Of a DNA stretch of 11,993 nt, positions 6,042 through 11,993 are shown one piece after another. The translations under genes were made by a program, and so were the position numbers. Every line of letters begins with the position of its first letter. Position 1 is the first letter of the stretch. The stretch lies in assembly GCA_039029935.1 (NCBI GenBank), contig JBCCFC010000278.1, positions 1 to 11,993 of the forward strand, in the 5' to 3' direction. Source of the stretch: G039029935 sp039029935. Lineage in GTDB: Bacteria; Chloroflexota; Anaerolineae; Caldilineales; Caldilineaceae. Below the pieces are notes generated by a model. The model was given only the letters and a program-made list of their open reading frames with translations, made no database searches and was not told where the DNA came from.

Positions 6042-6811
6042 CAATTAGCGTCAGCAATATCAGTCAAAATCGTCTTCAAATGATAACCTGTTACCTCAGC
6101 AAGATATTCCCAAGCATCTTCGCCAGCGTAGTATTCTCCGCCAACACCGTTGTAAAGAGTAGCCAGTGTTGCTTGGATTCGTTTTGCTTGTTCTCGCTGA
6201 GGTTTATAAAACATAACGCGTATGGGCTTATACCCTTGGCTCTCAATTGCCCTAATTCGAGCATGCTCTTTTGTAATATGATCGCCGTCAGTGGTAGCAT
6301 CCCGCCATTTCAACTCAACAGCATCATTCCCATTGAGAAAGTCAATCTCAAATGTTTTTGGCCGAGAACCTTGATTGTTTGGGATAGTGATTTTCCCGCC
6401 ATCATGGTTGGCAAAAAACAGACACTGAGTTGCGGCTTCTTCCAAGAATGAACCAGCATATTTGTAAAGAAATCGTCCCGTATTCTGATACTCATCGATT
6501 AATTTGCCCTCGGAGTTTGATATACCCAGAACACGATAAATGAGATAGTGATCATTGTTATCAGCCTGCATTTCATGCCTTCTCTCGGCAATTCTTTTGT
6601 TTAGGCTTGATGAATATTCGTCCGCTAAAAGTCTGATTTTCTCTTTAAGAAGGTCTTGCGCAAAACCATTTAGGATAGCATCATCTATTTGCTGTCGCTC
6701 TAGGTTACGGATGGCCTTGATAAGTTCAGCCTTTTGTTTATTTTTTGTTTCGATTCCCAACTTATCACCATGAGCGACAAGGTCTGTTTTGGACAATCTT
6801 TCTATATTCAT
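6041..6811 (-). CDS. ApaLI-like type II restriction endonuclease with N-terminal SAP-like segment
   Basis: The C-terminal half carries TFEIDFLNGNDAVELKW, a PD-(D/E)xK-type active site with Asp161 and Glu170-x-Lys172 (numbered from the TTG at 6823), followed by RDATTDGDHITKEH. The latter, with GYKPIRVMFY and TLYNGVGGEYY, is what I remember of the ApaLI restriction endonuclease family; ApaLI itself cuts GTGCAC. Residues 9-40 (LSKTDLVAHG, then KAELIKAIRNLE) look like a SAP-type helix-extension-helix DNA-binding unit. The frame opens with TTG at 6823 and ATG at 6811; neither has a clear Shine-Dalgarno. I chose the ATG, giving 256 residues. The gene sits 48 bases after the RidA-family gene and 13 bases before the cognate methyltransferase, a normal R-then-M order. 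The specificity cannot be read from sequence, and other PD-(D/E)xK endonucleases are possible. It is AT-rich relative to its neighbours, which suggests horizontal acquisition. Confidence 0.75.
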   Translation of the reverse strand: MNIERLSKTDLVAHGDKLGIETKNKQKAELIKAIRNLERQQIDDAILNGFAQDLLKEKIRLLADEYSSSLNKRIAERRHEMQADNNDHYLIYRVLGISNSEGKLIDEYQNTGRFLYKYAGSFLEEAATQCLFFANHDGGKITIPNNQGSRPKTFEIDFLNGNDAVELKWRDATTDGDHITKEHARIRAIESQGYKPIRVMFYKPQREQAKRIQATLATLYNGVGGEYYAGEDAWEYLAEVTGYHLKTILTDIADAN

Positions 6812-6859
6812 AAATGGATTCAATTCACGTGAAGCGACTATACCCTATCTCCCGCGCTA

Positions 6860-7309
6860 CTACGCAGGATGTACCTCTACAATTGCCTCAATTTCAACCG
6901 CCACCTGATTGGGCAACGCACCCATACCGACGGCAGAACGCGCATGACGCCCATCGTCGCCAAAGACTTCGACAAAGAGGTCCGAGCAACCATTGATGAC
7001 GGCTGGGTGTTGTCCAAAATCTGGTGCCGAGTTAACCATGCCCAGTACTTTGACAACACCCTTGACGCGGTCGAGCGAGCCAAGTTCTGCGCGCATCACG
7101 GCCAGTTGGTATAGGCCAATTTGGCGGGCCGCGGCGTATGCTTCCTCAACCGTGACATCGGTACCCACTTTACCGATGACGGTACGGTCCACTTTGCCAG
7201 ACAAGTAAAGATGATTGCCCGACAGTTTTCCATGTAAATAGTTTCCACCTGCTGTGGGAATTTCGGGGAGTTCAATGCCTAATTCTTTGAGTTTTGCTTC
7301 TGCTGACAT
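6860..7309 (-). CDS. RidA/YjgF-family protein, candidate 2-aminomuconate deaminase
   Basis: The 149-residue product matches the longer subgroup of the RidA (YjgF/YER057c/UK114) family, beginning KLKELGIELPE, with the core LYLSGKV at 34-40 and the closing VAVEIEAIVEVH. Arg124 in HARSAVG corresponds to the substrate-carboxylate-binding arginine of active deaminases. Family members act as trimers that hydrolyse enamines or imines. General housekeeping removal of 2-aminoacrylate is one option. Because it lies 29 bases downstream of the 3-hydroxyanthranilate dioxygenase, 2-aminomuconate deaminase is the more specific proposal, since several such deaminases belong to this family. The start is ATG 7309, with AAAGGA ten bases upstream. 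An upstream in-frame start at 7363 would overlap the dioxygenase gene and precede the family's N-terminus. Confidence 0.82.
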   Translation of the reverse strand: MSAEAKLKELGIELPEIPTAGGNYLHGKLSGNHLYLSGKVDRTVIGKVGTDVTVEEAYAAARQIGLYQLAVMRAELGSLDRVKGVVKVLGMVNSAPDFGQHPAVINGCSDLFVEVFGDDGRHARSAVGMGALPNQVAVEIEAIVEVHPA

Positions 7310-7338
7310 AGTTGTGTTTTCCTTTGTGTTATATGAAT

Positions 7339-7854
7339 TTAAATAACCAATACGTCCCCGCAATTCTTGCAGGTACGTAGCTCTTCGCTGGCGTGAACCC
7401 GCTCAAGCACCGGGTTCAGTTCTGTGCCGATCTGATCAAATTGATAAGTGGTCTTGTAAAGCTCATTTCCGCAATTATCACAATACCAGAAGACTGCGTC
7501 CAGTGTGCCAGGACGTTTCACCTCAACCACAAGCCCGACAGTATCCGCCCCACGTTGTGGTGAATGCAGCGTTTTTGCAGGGAGCAGAAATATCTCCCCC
7601 GCCTTAATCGGTACATCTACCAGTGTCCCGTCCTCCTCACGAATTTGCAGAATCATATCGCCTTCTAACTGACTGAAGAACTCCTCTGTTTCATTGTAGT
7701 GGAAGTCACGCCGCTTATTTGGCCCACCCACCACAAAAATCATGTAGCTGCCTGAGTCTTCAAAGAGCGTCTTTGCGCCTACAGGTGGTTTTAGCAGGTG
7801 GCGATTCTCGTCGATCCATTGATTGAGGTTGAATGGTGTGTATTTATTCGTCAT
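7339..7854 (-). CDS. 3-hydroxyanthranilate 3,4-dioxygenase
   Basis: The 171-residue protein has the expected length and motifs of the bacterial cupin enzyme that opens 3-hydroxyanthranilate to 2-amino-3-carboxymuconate semialdehyde. The substrate-binding motif GGPNKRRD contains Arg48. The iron ligands correspond to His52, Glu58 (in ETEEFF) and His97 (in HSPQR), with Arg101 next to the last. The C-terminal rubredoxin-like site has paired cysteines C125/C128 (WYCDNC) and C162/C165 (TCKNC), typical of the bacterial form. Gene symbols in use include nbaC and haao; I leave the field empty because usage differs between organisms. It follows the aroK-aroB gene by 52 bases on the same strand and precedes the RidA-family gene, so it is likely cotranscribed with both. 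Only a weak AAAAGG precedes the ATG. All key residues are present, so it should be active. Confidence 0.93.
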   Translation of the reverse strand: MTNKYTPFNLNQWIDENRHLLKPPVGAKTLFEDSGSYMIFVVGGPNKRRDFHYNETEEFFSQLEGDMILQIREEDGTLVDVPIKAGEIFLLPAKTLHSPQRGADTVGLVVEVKRPGTLDAVFWYCDNCGNELYKTTYQFDQIGTELNPVLERVHASEELRTCKNCGDVLVI

Positions 7855-7906
7855 GGTAAATCAGAACCTTTTTGTGATTGACTATTCCAAAAATCCTGTC
7901 GTAAAG

Positions 7907-9520
7907 CTACTTAATCACTGCCTCCAACGCCCTACGCACATACTCATCTCCCGGATTGTCGATAATCACCACATCGCCCAAATCCTGTGGAATGATAAAG
8001 CGCAAAATCTTGCCCGCCCGTTTTTTATCATGCGCCATCGCCGCCATCACCTGCTCAACGTCAAATTCGGCACTGGAGACATGTGTTGGGAGCGCTAAGT
8101 GTTCCACGACGCGCGTAATGCGGTCGGCCAACTCTGGTGCACAGCGGCCAATGTCAGCGGCCATCCGTGCAGCGGCGACCAGCCCAACGGCGATGGCCTC
8201 ACCATGACGCATACTAAATTCGCTGACCAGTTCAATGGCATGACCAAAGGTGTGGCCGAGATTGAGCGTGGCGCGGCGTCCTTGCTCAAAGGGGTCCTCT
8301 TCAACGACGTTGATTTTGACTTGGATGGCATCGGCGAGTAGGCGTGTCATGTTGGCAGGGCCTTCACGTTCTAGGACTTCAAACAAGTTGGGATCGTCGA
8401 TGATACCGTGCTTGATGACTTCGGCAAGCCCAGAGCGGAACTCGGCAGCAGGGAGGGTTTCCATGACTTTGGGGTCGATGATGACGACTTCGGGCTGTTT
8501 GAACGCACCGACGAGATTTTTGCCTTGGGGCAGGTCCACCCCCGTTTTACCACCAACCGATGCATCGACCATCGACAACAGTGATGTGGGAATCTGCACA
8601 AAGGGTACACCACGCAGATAGGTTGCGGCGGCAAAGCCTGTCATATCGCCGACGACACCGCCGCCAAGTGCAATCACGGCACTTTTGCGGTCCATCCCAG
8701 CCGCCAAAAATTCTGTGTAGAGTGGGCTAATGTTCGCAAGTGTTTTGTGTTGTTCACCTTCGGGGATCATACAGATGGTTGGCTCATAGCCTGCTTCGCG
8801 TAAGTTTGCCTGTAGGGTATCGGTGTACTGTTCTGCTATCACCGGATTGGTGACAATGGCAACTGGGCCGGGGCGGAGGTTGCGGTTATACAGTAGTTTC
8901 CCGACATGATTTAATGTGCCTTCACCCAAGCAAATTTGATAGAAGCCAGTGGGTGTTTGCACGGGTAGACGCACCATCCCCGGCACTTCCTCGTTGGCGT
9001 ACAAAATATCGAGAAGACGCCCAATAATCTGACCAAACTTTTGCTCGGTGGTGTCAATCTGATAGGGAATTGCGCCATAGGCCAGTCGTCTTTCGGCCAG
9101 CAAACGCTCGATGTTGCGCCGTTTCTCGTCTTGATCGCCAGGCAACAACGGGCGATACTCGCGCTTTAATACGCGTCGCAAAATCTCTTTTGGGCTGGCC
9201 GTCAGGCAAATCAAGACACCTGTCTCGGCCATCACTTCACGATTTTGAGGATTGACCAATGCCCCCCCCCCCGTGCTAATCACGAGGTCGGTTTCCTGCG
9301 CAAGGTCAGCACAAAGCTGGCTTTCATAGGCGCGGAACACCTCTTCGCCATCATCGGCAAACACCTCGGGAATAGTCTTGTCAAAGTATCGTTCAATCTC
9401 ATCATCCATGTCGATAAATTGACGTTTGAGTCGGCGCGCCAGTTGACGACCGATTGTGGTCTTGCCTGTGCCCATAAAGCCAGTGATAATTACATTTTTG
9501 TTCGATAATTGGTTGGTCAT
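7907..9520 (-). CDS. aroKB: Fused shikimate kinase / 3-dehydroquinate synthase
   Basis: The 537 residues hold two shikimate-pathway enzymes. Residues 1 to about 175 are shikimate kinase: Walker A GFMGTGKT at 14-21, FIDMDDEIE at 35-43, Arg63 in FRAYE, STGGGAL at 82-88 for shikimate binding, and a lid with REYRPLLPG near 120-128. Residues about 182-537 are 3-dehydroquinate synthase: PEGEQHKT at 253-260, GGGVVGDMTGFAAATYLRG at 286-304, DASVGGKTGVD at 319-329, and zinc ligands at Glu367, His423 (LNLGHTFGH) and His439. The enzyme makes 3-dehydroquinate from DAHP and phosphorylates shikimate, two non-consecutive steps towards chorismate. Fusions of this order occur in several Chloroflexota and other bacteria. 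The GGG of the kinase motif is encoded in an 11-G run at 9262-9272. The ATG at 9520 lacks an evident Shine-Dalgarno and is preceded by a repeat-filled spacer. Confidence 0.95.
   Translation of the reverse strand: MTNQLSNKNVIITGFMGTGKTTIGRQLARRLKRQFIDMDDEIERYFDKTIPEVFADDGEEVFRAYESQLCADLAQETDLVISTGGGALVNPQNREVMAETGVLICLTASPKEILRRVLKREYRPLLPGDQDEKRRNIERLLAERRLAYGAIPYQIDTTEQKFGQIIGRLLDILYANEEVPGMVRLPVQTPTGFYQICLGEGTLNHVGKLLYNRNLRPGPVAIVTNPVIAEQYTDTLQANLREAGYEPTICMIPEGEQHKTLANISPLYTEFLAAGMDRKSAVIALGGGVVGDMTGFAAATYLRGVPFVQIPTSLLSMVDASVGGKTGVDLPQGKNLVGAFKQPEVVIIDPKVMETLPAAEFRSGLAEVIKHGIIDDPNLFEVLEREGPANMTRLLADAIQVKINVVEEDPFEQGRRATLNLGHTFGHAIELVSEFSMRHGEAIAVGLVAAARMAADIGRCAPELADRITRVVEHLALPTHVSSAEFDVEQVMAAMAHDKKRAGKILRFIIPQDLGDVVIIDNPGDEYVRRALEAVIK
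9262..9272. repeat. Mononucleotide run, 11 C (11 G in the coding strand)
   Basis: Eleven consecutive C on the plus strand encode, on the minus strand, the last base of Thr, three GGG glycine codons and the first base of Ala in the STGGGA motif of shikimate kinase. It is the longest homopolymer I see in the window. The frame is intact in this sequence. Confidence 0.95.
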
Positions 9521-9559
9521 GATAGCGTATATTTCTATTGGTTCGTGTGAAAATTAAAT

Positions 9560-9634
9560 GGTATTCAGCATGTCGGTATTCAGTATGTCGGTATTCAGTA
9601 TGTCAGCATTCGGTATGTCGGTATTCGGTGTGTT
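9560..9634. repeat. Five tandem 15-bp repeats upstream of the aroK-aroB fusion
   Basis: Five units of 15 bp start at 9560, 9575, 9590, 9605 and 9620. The type unit is GGTATTCAGTATGTC. Units 2 and 3 are identical, and the others differ by one to a few transitions. A degenerate sixth begins at 9635 (GGTATTATTACACCG). The array lies 40 bases before the ATG of the aroK-aroB fusion and next to an octamer array. Confidence 0.85.
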
Positions 9635-9650
9635 GGTATTATTACACCGA

Positions 9651-9682
9651 CCTGCTGACCTGCTGACCTACTGACCTACTGA
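9651..9682. repeat. Four tandem 8-bp repeats (TCAG-N4 family) ending at a stop codon
   Basis: CCTGCTGA occurs twice and CCTACTGA twice, without gaps. On the minus strand these read TCAGTAGG, TCAGTAGG, TCAGCAGG, TCAGCAGG, the same TCAG-N4 form as the array at 3193-3272. The block directly abuts the TAA stop (9685-9683) of the P-loop kinase gene. Confidence 0.85.
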
Positions 9683-10225
9683 TTAATGAACACCGATCCT
9701 CCTCTGTACAAGCCCAGCAAGCTCGTCTACTGGTTGCGCTGTATCGACAACAATATAGCGTCCAACATCAATTGGATATCGAAAGCAGCCGTCATATTTG
9801 CGCAATTGTTCCTGCATCGATGCCCAACTGTGAATACGGTGATTGTCAGCCGCAACGCGCCCCCGTTTAGCCAGTCGCTCTTTCCAAACATCCTCGGCAA
9901 TCTGTGTTTCCAACACGATAAGTTGTGCATGATATCGCTGGCTCAAGTTTTTGGCCGTTTCATAGCTTACTGGGTATGATAACGGTGAATCCACAATCAC
10001 GCTGACACCCAAGCGTAGTTGTGTTTCGACAATCCGCCACATGATGTCATAAGACAATGAATTGCTATCCAAGACATTGGACGGTATCTCGACCAAATAA
10101 TCCTTGACATCATCTTTATCGACGAGCGGCCATGCCAAGCGATGTGCCAATGCCTGTGCCAGCATACTTTTACCAGTGGCTGGATGGCCTTTCATGGCGA
10201 GCAGATAGGGCTGTTTTTTGCTCAT
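9683..10225 (-). CDS. P-loop NTPase, predicted small-molecule kinase (AAA_33 type)
   Basis: The 180-residue protein starts with a Walker A motif GHPATGKS at 13-20, then DKDDVKDYL near 36-44, a Walker B-like strand VSVIVDSPL near 74-82, and an Arg-rich lid segment (ERLAKRGRVAADNHR). This is the layout of the zeta-toxin / gluconate-kinase / chloramphenicol-phosphotransferase-like kinases often annotated AAA family ATPase. The substrate is unknown. The ATG overlaps the stop of aroC as ATGA, and the gene lies between aroC and the aroK-aroB fusion, so it is cotranscribed with chorismate-pathway genes and probably translationally coupled. It is not an ordinary shikimate kinase, because the GGG shikimate motif is missing and the fused AroK domain next door has it. 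No toxin partner or antitoxin is adjacent. Confidence 0.75.
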   Translation of the reverse strand: MSKKQPYLLAMKGHPATGKSMLAQALAHRLAWPLVDKDDVKDYLVEIPSNVLDSNSLSYDIMWRIVETQLRLGVSVIVDSPLSYPVSYETAKNLSQRYHAQLIVLETQIAEDVWKERLAKRGRVAADNHRIHSWASMQEQLRKYDGCFRYPIDVGRYIVVDTAQPVDELAGLVQRRIGVH

Positions 10226-11475
10226 GAAAACAACTGAAACTTCTCTGTGGCAATATGTCCTGCTTGATGTGTCAACACAGCGTTCATCAATTCAATCGCC
10301 ATCCGTGACTCCAGTGTCACACCTGCACGGACACCCACGCATGGATCATGCCGCCCTTTCTTAAGTTGAAAATCAATCTCTTCCAGATTTTTGCGCACTG
10401 ATAGCTGCGGCTTGACAATTGTTGATGTTGGCTTAAACCCAACACGGCAGACCAGCGGCATTCCCGTTGTGATGCCACCGAGTAAGCCGCCATGATTGTT
10501 GCTTTGGTAGCCAGCCTGACGAATGGGGTCGTTGTTATGGCTCCCCAACCGCTCAATGACCTCTGCCCCCGCACCAATTTCACACGACTGCACGGCATTC
10601 AATCCACCAAGCGCACCCATCAAGCGTAATTTCAAGCTCTGATAGAGTGGCTCACCCACAAGCGCAGGCACATTCACAGCCACGACTTCAACCGCAGCCC
10701 CCAGTGAATCACCATCAATACGCGTCTTTTTGATGAGTTCGCCTGCTTCACGCGCAAAATCGGGGTCCAGTGAGTGAATCTCGGCGTTGGTCAAGATTTC
10801 CTGCACCTCAACAATGTCATGGTGGGGCACAGATAAATTCTCGACATCAGCAATCTTTTGTTGAAAATGGTCGGATAAACTTTTCTGCGCTTTCAATGGC
10901 CCCACTTGGCTAATCGACGACAGGATCACCGTGCCAAACTGCTCTGCCAAAAAAAGTCGTGCGACCGAGCCACCGATGACATCTGTAATGGTTGAGCGAT
11001 AACTAGAACGCCCCCCGCCGCGTATGTCGGTAAAGCCGCGCGATTTGTGAAACTTTACCAAGTCTGTATGGCCGGGGCGCACTTCGCCCTGTGGGCCTGT
11101 AAACTGTGTATAGTCGCCAGATTTCTTCGAGGTAGAGAGAACCATCGCCGAGATCGGCTCGCCCGTGGTAAACCCTTCCTCATAGGCTTCCGTCTGAAAG
11201 GTATGCCCTTCGACGCTCACCGAAATTTCGGGACCATCCAGCAGCCGTTCATGGTCTGGGCTGTACAGTCCAGAGAGAAAAATCACCTTATCCTTCTCAT
11301 TGCGTGGCGTACCATGTCGATTGCCCCCTGGACGACGACGGTCCAGATAATCCTGCACTTGGCTCCGTGTGATTTTCAGCCCCGGTGGACAGCCGTACAC
11401 AATCGTTGTCACCGCTGGTCCATGTGATTCGCCTGCACCTGCCACCGCAAAGAGTGGGCCACCTAGAATTTCCAT
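10222..11475 (-). CDS. aroC: Chorismate synthase
   Basis: The 417-residue product catalyses the last step to chorismate, removal of phosphate from EPSP, and uses reduced FMN. Visible motifs are GESHGPAV at 15-22, RRRPGGNRHGTPRNEKD near 46-62, FTTGEPISA near 102-110, VRPGHTDLVKFHKSRGF near 132-148, the signature RGGGRSSYRST at 152-162, and RHDPCVGVRAGV in the C-terminal quarter. In most relatives the signature reads GRSSARET; Tyr for Ala and Ser for Glu make this a divergent variant, and the protein is somewhat longer than the common 350-390. It still keeps the flavin- and substrate-binding His and Arg positions I can recognise. It follows trpF by 24 bases and overlaps the P-loop kinase gene by four, consistent with one operon. 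Only a weak AGAAAG precedes ATG 11475. Confidence 0.95.
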   Translation of the reverse strand: MEILGGPLFAVAGAGESHGPAVTTIVYGCPPGLKITRSQVQDYLDRRRPGGNRHGTPRNEKDKVIFLSGLYSPDHERLLDGPEISVSVEGHTFQTEAYEEGFTTGEPISAMVLSTSKKSGDYTQFTGPQGEVRPGHTDLVKFHKSRGFTDIRGGGRSSYRSTITDVIGGSVARLFLAEQFGTVILSSISQVGPLKAQKSLSDHFQQKIADVENLSVPHHDIVEVQEILTNAEIHSLDPDFAREAGELIKKTRIDGDSLGAAVEVVAVNVPALVGEPLYQSLKLRLMGALGGLNAVQSCEIGAGAEVIERLGSHNNDPIRQAGYQSNNHGGLLGGITTGMPLVCRVGFKPTSTIVKPQLSVRKNLEEIDFQLKKGRHDPCVGVRAGVTLESRMAIELMNAVLTHQAGHIATEKFQLFS

Positions 11476-11499
11476 GTTGTTCTGTCGCTTTCTAATGAA

Positions 11500-11993
11500 T
11501 CATTCCACAGTCTTTGCCGCCTGCACAAACGCGCGTACCTTTTCGTGATCTTTCAACCCGGGTGCACGTTCCGTCCCACTCGCTACATCCACACCCCAGG
11601 GCCGTACTTTCCGCACAGCATCGGCCACATTGTCTGGCGTCAACCCTCCGGCCAATAGTATCCTTGGGTATGTTTCTGCAACGGTTGCAGCCGCATTCCA
11701 ATCTGCCCTCTTTCCCGTCCCACCATATTCATTGACATCATAGGCATCAATCAAAATTTGAGGACCAGATTCAGGACCATAGACAGCAAAGGTATCTGCT
11801 CCTGCCAATGCCTCGTCTAGGTTTGCTGGCTGGATTGCCTTGAACGCGCGACCATTGAGTGATGCTAGGTCGGCTGCTGTTTCCTCGCTATGCAGTTGTG
11901 CAAAGTTTAACCCCGTTTCACGCAACACATCAGTTACTTGCTCTGGTGATTTGTGAATAAAAACGCCAACAGTTTTTGGGAATGTGCTATCTA
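11500..11993 (-). CDS. trpF: Phosphoribosylanthranilate isomerase, N-terminus outside window
   Basis: The minus-strand frame is open from the window edge to TGA 11502-11500. The visible part starts FPKTVGVFIHKSPEQV, then LNFAQLHSEE, both typical of this (beta/alpha)8-barrel enzyme of tryptophan synthesis. Further on come LIDAYDVNEYGGTGKRADW, which contains the catalytic aspartate region, the phosphate-binding LLAGGLTPDNV, and GVDVASGTERAPGLKD. It isomerises phosphoribosylanthranilate to CdRP. QLHSEE replaces the more usual QLHGxE. The first 40 or so residues, including the catalytic cysteine, lie beyond 11993. It heads the same-strand series trpF-aroC-kinase-aroKB, which makes an aromatic amino acid operon likely. 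A GTG at 11928 is in frame but internal to the conserved domain and is not the start. Confidence 0.93.
   Translation of the reverse strand, partial: DSTFPKTVGVFIHKSPEQVTDVLRETGLNFAQLHSEETAADLASLNGRAFKAIQPANLDEALAGADTFAVYGPESGPQILIDAYDVNEYGGTGKRADWNAAATVAETYPRILLAGGLTPDNVADAVRKVRPWGVDVASGTERAPGLKDHEKVRAFVQAAKTVE

Noticed and set aside
8137..8142. GTGCAC sites (also at 11562-11567) as possible targets of the ApaLI-like endonuclease
   Set aside because: I noticed only two in the window, roughly what chance would give, so this says nothing about specificity or avoidance.

Overview
The window looks like a bacterial chromosome segment, most plausibly from a Chloroflexota (Anaerolineae/Ardenticatenia-like) genome. 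The clues are the secreted-protein tail ending FLPLVQN at the left edge, a fused shikimate kinase/3-dehydroquinate synthase, and WD40 repeats with an SVSWSPDG core. This assignment is an inference from gene style; there is no rRNA or marker gene here.

Layout. Positions 2-145 (+) hold the C-terminus of an exported protein, followed by a clean intrinsic terminator at 216-243. A small helical protein of unknown function lies at 462-875 (+). Positions 991-1984 are a decayed accessory patch. An antisense scrap resembling the C-terminal half of an effector-associated domain (EAD1-like, minus strand) butts directly against a headless, twice-frameshifted seven-repeat WD40 propeller (plus strand). This looks like the wreck of an NTPase/WD40-type conflict system.

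From 11993 leftward to 2038 every gene is on the minus strand and closely packed. The transcription order is trpF (partial), aroC, a P-loop kinase, aroK-aroB fusion, 3-hydroxyanthranilate 3,4-dioxygenase, a RidA-family deaminase, an ApaLI-like restriction endonuclease, a beta-class DNA methyltransferase, an HpaB-family flavin monooxygenase, a kynurenine-formamidase-like hydrolase, and a truncated kynureninase. The first four belong to aromatic amino acid synthesis. Five of the others form a kynurenine/anthranilate degradation set: N-formylkynurenine to kynurenine (hydrolase), kynurenine to anthranilate (kynureninase, here only a 3' remnant), and anthranilate to 3-hydroxyanthranilate (the HpaB protein, inferred to be an anthranilate 3-monooxygenase). 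The dioxygenase then opens the ring and the RidA protein may act as a 2-aminomuconate deaminase. A restriction-modification pair, visibly more AT-rich than its flanks, sits in the middle of this set and is joined to the next gene by a 4-base GTGA overlap.

Two intergenic spacers carry arrays of 8-bp units that all fit TCAG-N4 on one strand or the other; one of them also carries five 15-bp units. The shikimate kinase domain encodes its Gly-Gly-Gly motif with an uninterrupted run of 11 G, a potential slippage site. I found no tRNA, rRNA, CRISPR array, transposase or integrase.
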